64,000 nt of DNA from Bacillota bacterium (GCA_021324975.1 JAJPIA010000058.1:1-64000); one strand, 5' to 3'. Positions 19,033 through 29,306 are shown, numbered from the stretch's first letter. A program made the numbers and translations. The notes: generated from the sequence alone by a model not told the origin.

Positions 19033-19998
19033 CTAGCCTTCCGGGATGTTGATGAACGACTGCGAGATCGCGTCGACGCGGCCGCTCACCTCGGCGCTGA
19101 GCTCCAGGTCCACCGACTTGAGATTCTCCTCCTGCTGGGCGACCCGCGTGGCGCCGACGATCGCGCTCGTGATCCCCGGGCGGTTCATGACCCACGCGAG
19201 CGTCAACTGGGCGACCGTTGCGCCGACTTCCGCCGCGAGCCGTTCCATGTCCCGAGCCAGCGTGAGGTTGGCCTCCGTGAGCCGGCGGGCGAACGCGGGC
19301 TGTGTCACCGCCCGGGACCCCTGCGGCGCTTCCGCGCCGGCCTTGTACTTGCCCGTGAGAATACCGCCGGCCAGCGGGAACCACACGATCACGCCGACGC
19401 CCTGGTCGAGACAGAGCGGGATCAGTTCCCCCTCGATGCGCCGGTTGGCCGGCGAGTACTCCGGCTGGACCGACTCGTAGCGGGTGAGGCCGTAGCGGTC
19501 GCTCGCCCACAGCGCCTTGCAGAGCTGCCACGCCGCGAAGTTGGAGCAGCCAATGTACCGAAGCTTGCCCTGCCGGATCAAGTCGTCGAAGGCCCGCAGC
19601 GTCTCCTCGACCGGCGTGCGGTCGTCGAACCGGTGAATCTGGTACAGATCGATGTAGTCGGACTGCAGCCGGCGCAGGCTGCCGTCGACCTCGCGCATGA
19701 TGTGCCAGCGGGAGGAGCTCAGGTCGTTCGGACCCTCACCCGTCCGCATCCCGCACTTCGTCGCGACGATCGCCTGCCCCCGGCGACCTTTGAGGGCCTT
19801 GCCGATGATCGTCTCCGACCGGGTCTCCGTGTAGATATTCGCCGTGTCGATCAGGTTGACGCCGTGGTCGAGCGCGTGGTGGATCACCGCGGTCGAGGCC
19901 GCCTCATCGGCGCGACCACCAAACGCGTTGGTGCCCAGGGCATAAGCCGACACGCGGAGTCCGGAGCGGCCGAGTTGACGGTACTTGATGAGTCTCAC
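19033..19998 (-). CDS. Aldo/keto reductase
   Basis: NAD(P)H-dependent oxidoreductase of the AKR family, probably the potassium-channel-beta/YghZ-like branch (321 aa). The barrel starts with KYRQLGRSGLRVSAYALG. The catalytic tetrad region is visible: Asp and Tyr in LIDTANIYTETRSE, Lys in IVATKCG and His in DLYQIHRFD. GCSNFAAWQ and the cofactor-binding C-terminal text SAIVGATRVAQQEENL are also typical. I prefer GTG 19998, which gives the family's normal short N-terminus; ATG 20055 would add 19 unrelated residues. Physiological substrate unknown. Confidence 0.9.
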   Translation of the reverse strand: MRLIKYRQLGRSGLRVSAYALGTNAFGGRADEAASTAVIHHALDHGVNLIDTANIYTETRSETIIGKALKGRRGQAIVATKCGMRTGEGPNDLSSSRWHIMREVDGSLRRLQSDYIDLYQIHRFDDRTPVEETLRAFDDLIRQGKLRYIGCSNFAAWQLCKALWASDRYGLTRYESVQPEYSPANRRIEGELIPLCLDQGVGVIVWFPLAGGILTGKYKAGAEAPQGSRAVTQPAFARRLTEANLTLARDMERLAAEVGATVAQLTLAWVMNRPGITSAIVGATRVAQQEENLKSVDLELSAEVSGRVDAISQSFINIPEG

Positions 19999-20085
19999 CC
20001 CCGTTGGTGGGAACGTCTGCCCGTGCGGGTGCAGGCCGGCGGCCGGGCACATCACGGACTTTGGCGGCGGCGGCGTCGGGCCCTG

Positions 20086-21066
20086 CTACAATCCCAGGCC
20101 GACGCACGCCGCACCGACCAAGGCGACGTCGGCGTGCGTGATCACGTGCACGGGCACGGCGGCGAGCACGCTCGACAGCCGGCCCTTGTCGGTGAACGCC
20201 CGCATGAAGCGGCCGTCCTCGAGCGCGGGAATGATGCGTGGTGGGATGCCGCCGCCAAGGTACAGGCCCCCGGTCGACAGCACTTTGAGCGCCAGGTTCC
20301 CTGCCTCGGCGCCGAGGATCGAAACGAACTCGTGCAGGGTGGCCACTGCCACCGCTGCCGGCGGATCGTGCTCCACGGCCGCGCGCATGATGGCCGGCAC
20401 CGGATCCTGACTTGCCGCGATCTCACGGGCCAGCCACGACGGTTCGCCGCCCGGGTCGCGATCCCGAAGATACGCGTAGAGATGCGGGATGCCGATCCCC
20501 GAGCACACCCGCTCATAGCTGACGTGGCCATCGCGTGCGAGCGCGGCAAGGAGGTCCTGCTGCACGGCCGTGCGCGGCGCAAAGTCCGCGTGGCCGCCCT
20601 CAGACGGATAGGCGCGGTAGCGGACGCCGTCCCATGTCAGAAACGCCTCCCCCAGCCCGGTCCCGGGAGCGATGACACCGATCGTCCCTCCCTGGGCGCG
20701 CGTCCCGGCGTTGAGCGCGTGGAGGTCTCCGGCCCCGAGCGCCGGCACCGCGCTCGCGATGGCAACGAGATCGTTGACGACCTGAACGGGGACGTCGTGC
20801 AGGCTTTTCGCGAGGGCGGCGGCGTCGACGGTCCACGGCAGGTTCGTGATCTTGGCGATGCCATCCAACACCGGACCGGCGACGCCGAACGCCGCGCGGT
20901 CGATGGCGTACCGGCCGCTCCCGAGGAACTCGGCCACGATCGATTCCAAGCTGGGATAGCGGTGACTCGGAAATGCGGCTTCGGCCACGGGCGCGCGCGG
21001 CCCGGCCTCTGTGGTGAACACCCCGAGCGCGGTCTTCGTCCCGCCGATGTCACCCGCGAGCAGCAT
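20086..21066 (-). CDS. glk: Glucokinase (Glk family)
   Basis: ATP-dependent glucose phosphorylating enzyme (326 aa), bacterial Glk (hexokinase-fold) family. N-terminal phosphate-binding motif AGDIGGTKTALGVF, glucose-binding segment VQVVNDLVAIA and the second ATP motif VIAPGTGLGEAFL are present, as is SEGGHADFAPR with the His/Asp pair of the Glk family. C-terminal GGLYLGGGIPPRI is typical. ATG 21066 gives the canonical N-terminus right before DIGGTK. It would return glucose released from glycogen or maltodextrins to glucose 6-phosphate, which links it to the glgP/glgB pair and to phosphoketolase. Confidence 0.92.
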   Translation of the reverse strand: MLLAGDIGGTKTALGVFTTEAGPRAPVAEAAFPSHRYPSLESIVAEFLGSGRYAIDRAAFGVAGPVLDGIAKITNLPWTVDAAALAKSLHDVPVQVVNDLVAIASAVPALGAGDLHALNAGTRAQGGTIGVIAPGTGLGEAFLTWDGVRYRAYPSEGGHADFAPRTAVQQDLLAALARDGHVSYERVCSGIGIPHLYAYLRDRDPGGEPSWLAREIAASQDPVPAIMRAAVEHDPPAAVAVATLHEFVSILGAEAGNLALKVLSTGGLYLGGGIPPRIIPALEDGRFMRAFTDKGRLSSVLAAVPVHVITHADVALVGAACVGLGL

Positions 21067-21317
21067 CGTTGACCGTCGACGTGTATCGGATGCGTGCCAT
21101 CGTGGGTAGGTTGGGCGGGACGCCGCCTGAGCCCTGCGCCGGGCCGCGCTGCCCAATACGGTGCTGCGGCCGGGCCGGACCGCGGCCGGCGCAGGAATTC
21201 CATGTAACGACTCGAACTGCGGCGGAACCCGCCTCGTACTATCGGCGAGCATGGTTGGGACCGGTCGAACGCTGCGCTGAGCGTACCGTCCGCAGCGCAA
21301 AACAGGAGGGACATCGG

Positions 21318-23117
21318 ATGGGACGAGACGATCTCGAGCTGCTCGCGCGCGACCTCCGAAATGGCAGGATAAGCCGGCGTCAGGCCATCGCCCGGCTCGC
21401 GGCGGTGGGGTTGTCGGCCGGAAGCCTCGGGTCCGCTCTTACGGCGTCGTCGCCCGGTCCCGCGCGGGCCGCGGCGGGCGGCCGCGGGGCGAGCGGGGTG
21501 CTCAAGCTGCTGTACTGGCAGGCGCCCACGATTCTAAACCCGCATCTCTCCCAGGGCACGAAGGACTTCCACGCGGCGCATCTCTGCTGCGAGGCCTTGC
21601 TGACGGTGGATGCGGCCGGCAACTTCGCCCCGGTACTGGCTGCGAACGTGCCGTCGCGCGCGAACGGTCAGGTCGCCGCCGATGGACGGTCGGTCACCTA
21701 CAAGCTGAAGCAGGGCATGAAGTGGGCCGACGGCCGGCCGTTCACGTCCGACGATGTGGTGTTCACGTACCAATTCGTCGCGAACAAGCAAACCGGGGCG
21801 ACCACCTACGGCAGCTACGTGAACGTGGCCACAGTCGTGCCGGTCGACCCCTACACGGTGAAAATCACGTTCAAGACGCCGACACCGGCGTGGTACGTGC
21901 CGTTCGTCGGCAGCAACGGGATGATCCTCCCGCGCCACGCGCTCGACGGCTATGTTGGGAGCAACGCGCGCAATGCCCCGTTCAACGTGAAGGCGTTCGG
22001 CACCGGGCCCTACATGGTGGACACCTTCCACCCCGGCGATCTCGTCGTCTACAAGATCAACCCGTACTACCGTGATCCCGGCAAGCCCGCGTTCAGTCAG
22101 GTGCAGATGAAGGGCGGTGGGGACGCGACATCGGCGGCGCGCGCCGCCCTGGAAACCGGTGAGTACGACTACGCGTGGAACCTGCAGGTCGAGTGGCCCG
22201 TGCTCCAGGGCATCGCCAAGGGCGGCAAGGGCCAGATCCTCACAGGCCGGGGCGGGGGCGTGGAGCAGCTCTACCTGAACCAGTCGGACCCCAACAAGAT
22301 GGTCGACGGGCAGCGGTCGTCGGTGAAGGCGCCGCACCCGTTCCTCACGGATCCAAAGGTGCGCCAGGCGCTGGTGATGGCCTCAGACCGCCAGACCATC
22401 GCGCAGCAGCTGTACGGAACGACCGGTGATGCCACCGCCAACACGCTCACGACGCCGACCACGCTGGCGTCCAAGGACACCAAGGTCGTGTTCGACATCG
22501 CCAGGGCGAACCAGTTGCTCGACGAGGCCGGGTATACACGCGGCCCGGACGGGATCCGCCAGAAGAACGGGGTGAAGTTGCAGGGCGTGTACCAAACGAG
22601 CGTCAACTCGCTGCGCCAAAAGGAGCAGGAGATCATCAAAGCGGGATGGCAGCAGATCGGCGTCGCGATGACCCTCAAATCGATCGACGCCGGCGTGTTC
22701 TTCTCCAGTTCGCCGGGCAACAACGATACGTGGGCTCACTTTTACACCGATGTCGAGATGTTTACCACGGGGTTCGGCTCGCCGTTCCCGAGCGCGTACA
22801 TGGCCCGGTGGTACACGGGCGACCCCGCCAAAGATATCCCGCAGAAGGAGAACGACTGGTCCGGGATCGCCTGCACCCGGTGGATCGACAAGACGTTCAA
22901 CGATCTCTACGACGAGGCGCAGCACGAACTGGACCCCGCGAAATCGCGTCAGCTCTGGATCAAGATGAACGATCGGGTCGTCGACCAGGCCGTGGCGATC
23001 CCGTTGGTCGACCGGAAGATCGTATCGGCTCGCGCGAATACGCTCGACACCGGGCCGAACATGACCCCCTTCGACGACGAGACGTGGAACATAGCCGATT
23101 GGAAGCGCAGGGCGTAG
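21318..23117 (+). CDS. ABC importer substrate-binding protein with Tat-type leader
   Basis: Family 5 solute-binding protein (599 aa). The leader contains SRRQAIARLAAVGLSAG, a twin-arginine export signal, unlike the Sec-type leader of the other binding protein. The mature protein has YWQAPTILNPHLSQGTKD, the KWADGRPFTSDDVVFTYQ segment, FGTGPYMVDTF and DPKVRQALVMASDRQ, all typical of peptide/nickel binding proteins. ATG 21318 has AGGAGG 8 bases upstream. It heads a second importer operon with a decayed paralogue (23278-23567) and two permeases. The C-terminus (WIKMNDRVVDQAVAIPLVD, then WNIADWKRRA) is the reference for recognising that paralogue. Confidence 0.93.
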   Translation: MGRDDLELLARDLRNGRISRRQAIARLAAVGLSAGSLGSALTASSPGPARAAAGGRGASGVLKLLYWQAPTILNPHLSQGTKDFHAAHLCCEALLTVDAAGNFAPVLAANVPSRANGQVAADGRSVTYKLKQGMKWADGRPFTSDDVVFTYQFVANKQTGATTYGSYVNVATVVPVDPYTVKITFKTPTPAWYVPFVGSNGMILPRHALDGYVGSNARNAPFNVKAFGTGPYMVDTFHPGDLVVYKINPYYRDPGKPAFSQVQMKGGGDATSAARAALETGEYDYAWNLQVEWPVLQGIAKGGKGQILTGRGGGVEQLYLNQSDPNKMVDGQRSSVKAPHPFLTDPKVRQALVMASDRQTIAQQLYGTTGDATANTLTTPTTLASKDTKVVFDIARANQLLDEAGYTRGPDGIRQKNGVKLQGVYQTSVNSLRQKEQEIIKAGWQQIGVAMTLKSIDAGVFFSSSPGNNDTWAHFYTDVEMFTTGFGSPFPSAYMARWYTGDPAKDIPQKENDWSGIACTRWIDKTFNDLYDEAQHELDPAKSRQLWIKMNDRVVDQAVAIPLVDRKIVSARANTLDTGPNMTPFDDETWNIADWKRRA

Positions 23118-23277
23118 CGTCCGGGCCGGGGTCGTAGCAAGTGTCCCGGGCCCGCAGGGAGTCCTTAGTGACACCGCGAACTCCGTGCGGCGCCAGCGCA
23201 TAGGTGGGTGACAGCGTCTATAGGCACACGATGGGCACGCGGGGGCATGTGAGCCAAACCATACAGGGGTGACAGGC

Positions 23278-23567
23278 ATGGCGGAGCGCGGCCTCAGCTT
23301 GCTTGTTCATGACCTTCGCACCGGCCGGTTGACCAGGCGCCAGGCCGTCAGCCGGCTGATCGCCCTGGGGATGTCGGCGAGCGGCATCAGCGCCGTGCTC
23401 GCGGGTGGATCAAGATGAACGACCGGGTCGTCGACCAGGCGGTGTCGATCCCGCTCATCGACCGGAAGTCGGTCGACGCGCACGTCAACAGCCTCGACGT
23501 CGGCAAGAACCTCTCGCCGTTCGACGTCGGGACCCGCAACATCGCCGACTGGCGGCGCAAGGCGTAG
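23278..23567 (+). pseudogene. Internally deleted binding-protein gene
   Basis: The two ends of a binding-protein gene are joined with the middle missing. The first 46 codons from ATG 23278 encode a Tat-type leader (LLVHDLRTGRLTRRQAVSR, then ALGMSASG) homologous to the leader of the intact gene just upstream. At about 23404 the frame shifts directly into the last about 53 codons: WIKMNDRVVDQAVSIPLID, then NIADWRRKA and stop. About 500 codons are gone. The sequence differs from the upstream gene at many positions, so it is a decayed paralogue and not a recent copy. It lies between the intact binding protein and the permeases. An assembly collapse between paralogues is the alternative explanation. 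Confidence 0.88.
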
Positions 23568-23600
23568 CCGCGGCCCGAGCGGCGTGGTGACGGTGCCGGC

Positions 23601-24545
23601 GTGACCGGGTACATCGCGCGGCGGCTCCTGGCGTCGATTCCCACGCTGGTCCTGATCAGCGTGGTGGTGTTCGGCATCCTCGCGCTGGCCCCCGGCGACC
23701 CGCTCGGCCAGTTTGCCGCGAACCCCGACGTGCCGCCCGAGGTGCGCATGAATATCCGCCACCAGCTCGGGCTCGATCAACCGATCCCGGTGCGCTACGT
23801 CAAGTGGGCGACGGCGTTCATCCACGGCGACTGGGGCTACTCGTTTTCGAGCCGCGTGCCGGTCGACCGGCTGATCCTGCAGCGCCTGCCCACCGATCTG
23901 TGGGTGGTGGGGTCCTCGTATCTCGTGGCGGTGGCGCTGGCGATCCCGATCGGCGTGCTCTCCGCGGTGAAGCAGTACTCGATCTTCGACCAGGTCGCGA
24001 CGACGTTCGCGTTCATCGGGTTCTCCCTGCCGACGTTCTTCACGGGCCTCCTGTTCATCATCGTGTTCAGCGTCCGCCTGCGCTGGTTGCCGTTCATCTA
24101 TAACGTGCAGGTCACCGACCCGCTCGGCATGGTCAAGCAGGCCGTGATGCCGGTCGGCGTGCTGGCGCTGTTCAACTCCGCGAGCCTGATGCGCTACGTC
24201 CGGTCGTCGATGCTCGACCACGTCGGTCAGGACTACGTTCGCACCGCGCGCGCCAAAGGGGTGGTGCAGCGCAAGGTCGTCGTCCGCCACGTGCTTCGCA
24301 ACAGCCTGATCCCGGTTGTGACGCTGCTTGCGCTCGGGTTGCCGGCGGTGTTCGTCGGTGCCGTGATCACCGAGCAGATCTTCCGGGTCCCGGGCATCGG
24401 GTCGCTGCTCATCGCGTCGATCCAAAACAGCGACACGCCTGTGGTGATGGCCATCACGTTCGTCTACGCGATCCTCGTCGTGCTGTTCAACATTGTGGCC
24501 GACGTGCTGTACGGCTTCCTCGATCCCAGAATCCGATACGGGTGA
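23601..24545 (+). CDS. ABC importer permease, DppB/OppB type
   Basis: Permease (314 aa) of the second peptide-type importer. Six transmembrane helices in the DppB pattern: first helix after YIARRLLASIPTLVLISV, the periplasmic stretch LGLDQPIPVRYVKW, the EAA loop HVGQDYVRTARAKGVVQRK and the terminal motif DPRIRYG. GTG start at 23601. It follows the gutted binding-protein remnant by 33 bases and precedes the second permease by 6 bases, so the two permeases are co-transcribed. Confidence 0.93.
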   Translation: MTGYIARRLLASIPTLVLISVVVFGILALAPGDPLGQFAANPDVPPEVRMNIRHQLGLDQPIPVRYVKWATAFIHGDWGYSFSSRVPVDRLILQRLPTDLWVVGSSYLVAVALAIPIGVLSAVKQYSIFDQVATTFAFIGFSLPTFFTGLLFIIVFSVRLRWLPFIYNVQVTDPLGMVKQAVMPVGVLALFNSASLMRYVRSSMLDHVGQDYVRTARAKGVVQRKVVVRHVLRNSLIPVVTLLALGLPAVFVGAVITEQIFRVPGIGSLLIASIQNSDTPVVMAITFVYAILVVLFNIVADVLYGFLDPRIRYG

Positions 24546-24551
24546 TGCCTC

Positions 24552-25505
24552 ATGGCTAGCGTGCCGCCCAGTCAAGCCGCGAGTGCTCCTGCCGCCATCC
24601 GCCCGTATGCGGAGAGCCGGCCGCGCGCGGCGCGCACCATGTGGGGCGACGCGTGGCGGCGCTTTCGGCGACACCGCCTGGCCATGGCGGGGGCCACGGT
24701 CTTCCTCGTACTGAGCGCGGCCACCGTGATCGGTCCTGTTGTATATCGAGTCGGGATCAACACCATCGATTTCCACGCATCGATGGCGCCGCCGTCCGCG
24801 GCGCACCCGTTTGGGACGAACGACCTCGGCCAGGACATGCTCGCGCGGGTGCTCTACGGCGGACGGCTCTCGATCGCCGTCGGCATCACCGCGATGCTCA
24901 TGTCCGTGACGGTCGGGACGCTCATGGGGGCGATGGCGGGCTTTTTCGGGCGCACCACGGACCTCCTGTTGATGCGCGTCACGGACGTGTTCCTGTCGCT
25001 CCCGTCGCTGCCGTTGCTCCTGCTCGTCATCTATCTGTACCGCGACACGCTGGCGCGGCTGTTCGGCCCGCAGTTCGGCATCTTTTGGCTGATCGTGGTG
25101 GTGATCGGCGGCTTGAACTGGATGCCGACGGCCCGGTTGGTGCGCGCCGGGTTCCTGGCGGTCAAGGAAAAGGAGTTCATCGAAGCGGCCCGGAGCTTGG
25201 GCGTCGGAACCTTGTCGCAAATCTTCCGGCATATTCTGCCGAACGTGCTGAGCCCCGTCATCGTCTCCGCCACGCTGTCGGTGGGATCGGCGATCATCGC
25301 GGAGTCGACCCTGTCGTTTCTCGGACTGGGATTCCCGCCGGACACGCCGACGTGGGGGCGGCTCCTGTACGACTCGCAAAACTACCTCGACATGGCCCCG
25401 CACATGGCGCTCTTCCCCGGCTTGATGATCTGTCTCGCCGTGCTCTCCGTGAACTACGTCGGCGACGGTTTGCGCGACGCCCTCGACCCGCGGCGCCTGC
25501 CCTGA
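24552..25505 (+). CDS. ABC importer permease, DppC/OppC type
   Basis: Second permease (317 aa). An N-terminal cytoplasmic tail leads to a first helix (FRRHRLAMAGATVFLVLSA), the conserved HPFGTNDLGQDMLARVLYGG segment, then the transport domain with EAA loop EAARSLGVGTLSQIFRH and ESTLSFLGLGFPPDTPTWG. No ATPase genes follow; the next gene is a cell-wall amidase 118 bases on. Like the importer at 2.5-6.1 kb, it must share ATPase subunits encoded elsewhere. Confidence 0.93.
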   Translation: MASVPPSQAASAPAAIRPYAESRPRAARTMWGDAWRRFRRHRLAMAGATVFLVLSAATVIGPVVYRVGINTIDFHASMAPPSAAHPFGTNDLGQDMLARVLYGGRLSIAVGITAMLMSVTVGTLMGAMAGFFGRTTDLLLMRVTDVFLSLPSLPLLLLVIYLYRDTLARLFGPQFGIFWLIVVVIGGLNWMPTARLVRAGFLAVKEKEFIEAARSLGVGTLSQIFRHILPNVLSPVIVSATLSVGSAIIAESTLSFLGLGFPPDTPTWGRLLYDSQNYLDMAPHMALFPGLMICLAVLSVNYVGDGLRDALDPRRLP

Positions 25506-25623
25506 TCGCGGGCTCACCGGTCCCTTCGCCCGAACCCTAAAACGCAGGACTTTTGGCCGTTAGCGCGAATAGGCGCTGCGCGGCAGGCAGCTCGAATCGC
25601 GCTTTTCTCGTCGGAGGATCGTA

Positions 25624-27516
25624 ATGAAGCCGTCGTGGGCCGCGCTTCCCCTCCTATGGGCGTGTGTATGCGTCGCACCGTCCCCTGCGCCCGCTGAGAC
25701 ACCGTCGATCCGTGTCTTCGTCAACGATGTGGCCGTCTCGTTGCCGGTGCCGGCGCAGGCCGTGGGTGACGTCGTCATGGCCCCGGTGGCGGCCGTCGTG
25801 CAGGCATTTGGCGCGACGATCCAGTGGGACCCGGCGGCGCGCGCGCTCGTGGTGCAGAGTGTTGCGGGGACGTCGCTGCGGCTGGTTGTGGGACAAACGA
25901 CCGTCACCCAAGGCGACGCCCGCTGGGACCTCCCCGTGGCGCCGGCGCTTCAGGGCGGCGTGCTCGTCGCACCGATCGCGCCGGTGCTGCGCGGCCTCGG
26001 CGCATACGTCAAGCTGCACGACGACGGGACGCTTGATGCCGTTTCGCAGGTAACGGGGGTGGACTGGCGTACCGATGACGCCGGCCTCACCATCAAGATC
26101 TCGGCGACGGGGCCCGTGCACGCCTCGGGGAGCCTGCTGCACGGGCCGGAGCGGCTCGTGATCGACCTGGACGGCGCGGTGATCCGCCTTGCGGCCCCGA
26201 CCGCGCAGATCGACTCCGGCGCCGTCGTGGGCATGCGCGCGGCGCAGTTCCACGTGCAGCCGTACGTGACGCGGCTGGTCTTCGACCTCGCCCGGTCGGT
26301 ACCGTTTCGCGTGACCGGAGGTGCGGGCACGGTGACCGTGGCGATCCGCACCGGGGGTCCCGCGGTCGCCCACGGCCCCGCGGGATCGGGACCAGGCGCC
26401 GCGGCGCCCGCGTCATCGGCGACGGCCCTGGACAAGGCGGGCTCGTCACCGCCCGCGGCCCCTCCCCCGGCTGCAACGCCCCGGTCCGGATCCGCATCCG
26501 GGGGAGACGGCAGCGCCGGGGGAACCGGCGGCAGCTTCGATGCGTCGGGCGGCCCGGTCGCGACCAAGGATGCGGGCACCCCAGAGCCGGTGGCGCTTCC
26601 GCCGCTGCCGGAGTTCGCGGACGGCCCGGGCGCCCTTCACGTGGAGTCGGTGACCTACGACGACGCTGCCGGACGCCTCGTCATCCACGCGTCGCAGCGG
26701 ATCACGGTCGATGTGTATCAGTGGACGTACCCGGACCGCGTCGCGCTCGACATTCACAACGGGGTGTTTCGGGACCGCCGCGCCGACCTCGAGATCGGGA
26801 GCGGCGGGATCCGCAACGTGGTCGTGTCGCAATTCGGCCTGCAACCGAACCTGACCCGAGTGCTCGTGCACCTGAACCGCAAGATCGCCTACACGGTGAC
26901 CACGACGGACGGCGGCCGGACCGTCACGGTCGCGTTCGCGAACGCCGGCCGGCCGGGGCCGCTCGCACCGGCGGTGATCATCGATCCGGGACACGGTGGG
27001 GAGGACCCCGGTGCCATCGGGCCGCGGGGGACCCACGAGGCCGATGTGGCGCTCGGCATCGGGCGGCTGGTCAAGGCCGCGCTGGAGCGCCAGGGCCTGC
27101 ATGCCGTGCTCACACGCACGGACGACGGCACGGTGGACCTCGAGGACCGCCCGGATCTCGCCCAGCGCTACGGGGGCATCGTGTTTGTGAGCATCCACGC
27201 CAACGCCAGCACCGACCCGAGCGTGCAGGGGACGACGACGTACTACTACACGCCGCAGAGCCGGGCCCTCGCGGAGATGGTCCAGGCAGAAGTCGTGCGG
27301 GCGCTCGGCGAGCCGGATCGCGGCATCATGACCGCCCGCTTCTACGTGCTCGTCAACACGCAGATGCCGGCGGTGTTGGTCGAAACCGCGTTCATCAGCA
27401 ACGCCGCGGAGGAAGCGATGCTCCGCGATCCGGCGGTCCAGGCGCGCATCGCCGAGGCGATCGCCCGAGGCATCGCCGCGTTTCTCTCGGAGCAGGCGCA
27501 GACCACCGCGCACTGA
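25624..27516 (+). CDS. N-acetylmuramoyl-L-alanine amidase with stalk and AMIN domains
   Basis: Exported peptidoglycan hydrolase (630 aa). Signal peptide about 1-24, then a copper-amine-oxidase-N-like stalk domain (25-140, with [19 protein letters not shown]), an AMIN domain (about 145-240), a Gly/Pro/Ala/Ser-rich linker (245-315), a second AMIN domain (330-435) and a C-terminal Amidase_3 domain (440-625). Zinc ligands and the catalytic glutamate are in place: His457 in PGHGG, Glu472, His525 in SIHANAS and Glu587 in VETAF. It would cleave the stem peptide from muramic acid, in cell separation or wall turnover. It is followed in the same direction by rph after 179 bases. Confidence 0.93.
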   Translation: MKPSWAALPLLWACVCVAPSPAPAETPSIRVFVNDVAVSLPVPAQAVGDVVMAPVAAVVQAFGATIQWDPAARALVVQSVAGTSLRLVVGQTTVTQGDARWDLPVAPALQGGVLVAPIAPVLRGLGAYVKLHDDGTLDAVSQVTGVDWRTDDAGLTIKISATGPVHASGSLLHGPERLVIDLDGAVIRLAAPTAQIDSGAVVGMRAAQFHVQPYVTRLVFDLARSVPFRVTGGAGTVTVAIRTGGPAVAHGPAGSGPGAAAPASSATALDKAGSSPPAAPPPAATPRSGSASGGDGSAGGTGGSFDASGGPVATKDAGTPEPVALPPLPEFADGPGALHVESVTYDDAAGRLVIHASQRITVDVYQWTYPDRVALDIHNGVFRDRRADLEIGSGGIRNVVVSQFGLQPNLTRVLVHLNRKIAYTVTTTDGGRTVTVAFANAGRPGPLAPAVIIDPGHGGEDPGAIGPRGTHEADVALGIGRLVKAALERQGLHAVLTRTDDGTVDLEDRPDLAQRYGGIVFVSIHANASTDPSVQGTTTYYYTPQSRALAEMVQAEVVRALGEPDRGIMTARFYVLVNTQMPAVLVETAFISNAAEEAMLRDPAVQARIAEAIARGIAAFLSEQAQTTAH

Positions 27517-27695
27517 GGCCTCGCCGAAGGACCGTCTCGCCGCCGCCGCGAAGCAAGCGCGAGATCTGTCATAACGTAGCGGATCCGCCCTGCCGCGCGC
27601 CGCCGGCGCGCGAGGTGCCGTGTGCCCGGGTCGTCGAGGCGATGAGCCGCGGGGACGCCACGCGGCCGGTGGGGCAGCGCTCTGAGGAGCCCGTG

Positions 27696-28430
27696 ATGGC
27701 GCGTCGCGATGGCCGGACGCCGGACCAGCTCCGGCCGTTGGTGCTCACCCGCAAGTACAACAAGTACGCCGAGGGCTCGGTCCTGGTGCAGCTCGGCGAC
27801 ACCCGCGTGATCTGCACGGCGAGCATCGATGAAAAGGTGCCGCCGTTTCTGCGCGGCAGCGGCCAGGGCTGGGTGACCGCGGAGTACGGCATGCTGCCGC
27901 GCGCCACGCAGGAGCGCAGCGCGCGGGACGCCGCCATCGGCCGCGTCGGGGGCCGCACCCAGGAGATCCAGCGCCTCATCGGACGGTCGCTGCGCGGCGC
28001 CGTGGACCTGGCCCGGCTCGGCGAGCGCACCATCCAGATCGACTGCGACGTGCTCCAGGCCGACGGCGGCACGCGCACGGCGGCGATCACGGGTGCGTTT
28101 GTGGCGCTCGTGGACGCGCTCCTGCTGCTCCGGCGTACCGGCGCGCTCTCCAAGCTCCCGGTCGGCGAGTTCGTCGCCGCGACAAGCGTGGGGATCGTGG
28201 ACAACGTGCCGGTCCTCGATCTGACCTACGAGGAAGACTCCCGGGCGCGGGTCGACATGAACATCGTCATGACTGAGTCCGGCAAGTTTGTGGAACTGCA
28301 GGGGACCGGGGAGGGCGGGGCGTTTTCCAAGCAGGAGGCCGCCGCGCTGATGGCGCTCGCGGAGCGGGGCATCGTGACGCTGATCGCCCGCCAGCGGGAG
28401 GCGCTTGCGGACTCGCTCACGGCCACGTGA
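27696..28430 (+). CDS. rph: Ribonuclease PH
   Basis: Phosphorolytic 3'-5' exoribonuclease (244 aa) that trims tRNA 3' ends, a hexameric cytoplasmic enzyme. Typical text: [57 protein letters not shown] and [19 protein letters not shown], where phosphate-binding Arg and Gly-Thr-Arg residues sit. ATG 27696 has GAGGAG 6 bases upstream; GTG 27693 is an in-frame alternative. Its stop overlaps the rdgB start by 4 bases, a common and conserved rph-rdgB arrangement. Confidence 0.95.
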   Translation: MARRDGRTPDQLRPLVLTRKYNKYAEGSVLVQLGDTRVICTASIDEKVPPFLRGSGQGWVTAEYGMLPRATQERSARDAAIGRVGGRTQEIQRLIGRSLRGAVDLARLGERTIQIDCDVLQADGGTRTAAITGAFVALVDALLLLRRTGALSKLPVGEFVAATSVGIVDNVPVLDLTYEEDSRARVDMNIVMTESGKFVELQGTGEGGAFSKQEAAALMALAERGIVTLIARQREALADSLTAT

Positions 28431-29095
28431 CGGCGCCCCGGGACCCGCACGGGCGCCCGCGGCTGCTCCTGGCCACGCGGAATCCGGACAAGATCCGGGA
28501 GATCCGCGCGATCTACGCGCACCTCTCGTTGGACATCGTCACGCTTCGGGAGCACCCCGAGGTGGGTGACTTGCCGGAGCCGGGAGGGACCTACGCCGAC
28601 AACGCGGCGAGCAAGGCCGCGGCCGCCTCGACGGCCACCGGCCTCCCGGCGCTCGCGGACGACTCAGGCATCGAGATCGATGCGCTCAGCGGAGCCCCCG
28701 GCCCGCGGTCGCGGCGCTTCCTGGGTGACGAGGCCACGGACGCCGACCGCAACCGGCGCGTATTGGAGTTGCTGAGGGACGTGCCCGACGATCGACGAAC
28801 GGCCCGCTATCGCGCCGCGATCGCGGTGGCGCTGCCGGGGCGCGAGCCGCGCCTCTTCGAGGGCGTGTGCCCCGGGCGAGTGTCCCGCGCCCCGCGCGGC
28901 ACCGGCGGTTTTGGCTACGATCCCCTGTTTGTGGCCGCGCCCGACGGCCGCACGATGGCGGAGCTGACCTTCGACGAGAAGAATCGGATCAGCCACCGCG
29001 CCCGCGGCCTGCGGGCGGCCGAGCCCTACCTCGTATCAGCGCTGCTCGGCGAGCGCGGGGAGGAGGGCTCCGCGCCGGGCGCCAATACCAGCTGA
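28427..29095 (+). CDS. rdgB: XTP/dITP pyrophosphatase (RdgB/HAM1)
   Basis: House-cleaning nucleotide pyrophosphatase (222 aa) that hydrolyses dITP, XTP and related non-canonical purine nucleotides. Motifs: [16 protein letters not shown] at the N-terminus, [45 protein letters not shown] and the C-terminal [13 protein letters not shown]. The GTG start overlaps the rph stop (GTGA). The last about 17 residues are a variable tail. Followed after 70 bases by the small membrane-anchored genes. Confidence 0.95.
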   Translation: MTAPRDPHGRPRLLLATRNPDKIREIRAIYAHLSLDIVTLREHPEVGDLPEPGGTYADNAASKAAAASTATGLPALADDSGIEIDALSGAPGPRSRRFLGDEATDADRNRRVLELLRDVPDDRRTARYRAAIAVALPGREPRLFEGVCPGRVSRAPRGTGGFGYDPLFVAAPDGRTMAELTFDEKNRISHRARGLRAAEPYLVSALLGERGEEGSAPGANTS

Positions 29096-29165
29096 GACGC
29101 GTCGCGCACGGGAACGCGTTCACGGCGAGCGAAGGACGCCGACGTGTCCCCGTGAGGAGGGCTGC

Positions 29166-29306
29166 ATGGCGCTTAGCAAGTTCCTGACGTATTGGTCGCT
29201 GCTCTTTGCCATCCTGACGATCTGGGGCTTTTCCGTCCTCGTGGCGCTCATGGACGCGAAGGACGAGCTGCGGGCGAGGTTCAAGAGGCCGCTTACCGGT
29301 CGATGA
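29166..29306 (+). CDS. 46-aa single-span membrane microprotein
   Basis: A 46-residue reading frame with a very strong ribosome binding site (AGGAGG at 29155-29160, spacer 5). Residues 4-29 form one hydrophobic span (FLTYWSLLFAILTIWGFSV), followed by a charged tail (DAKDELRARFKRPLTGR). Its first 35 residues are nearly identical to the N-terminus of the next gene, with about 15 synonymous but only 4 amino-acid-changing codon differences by my hand alignment. That indicates an old duplication held by selection on the protein. Its stop overlaps the start of the next gene (ATGA), so the two are translationally coupled. No known family recognised. Confidence 0.75.
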   Translation: MALSKFLTYWSLLFAILTIWGFSVLVALMDAKDELRARFKRPLTGR

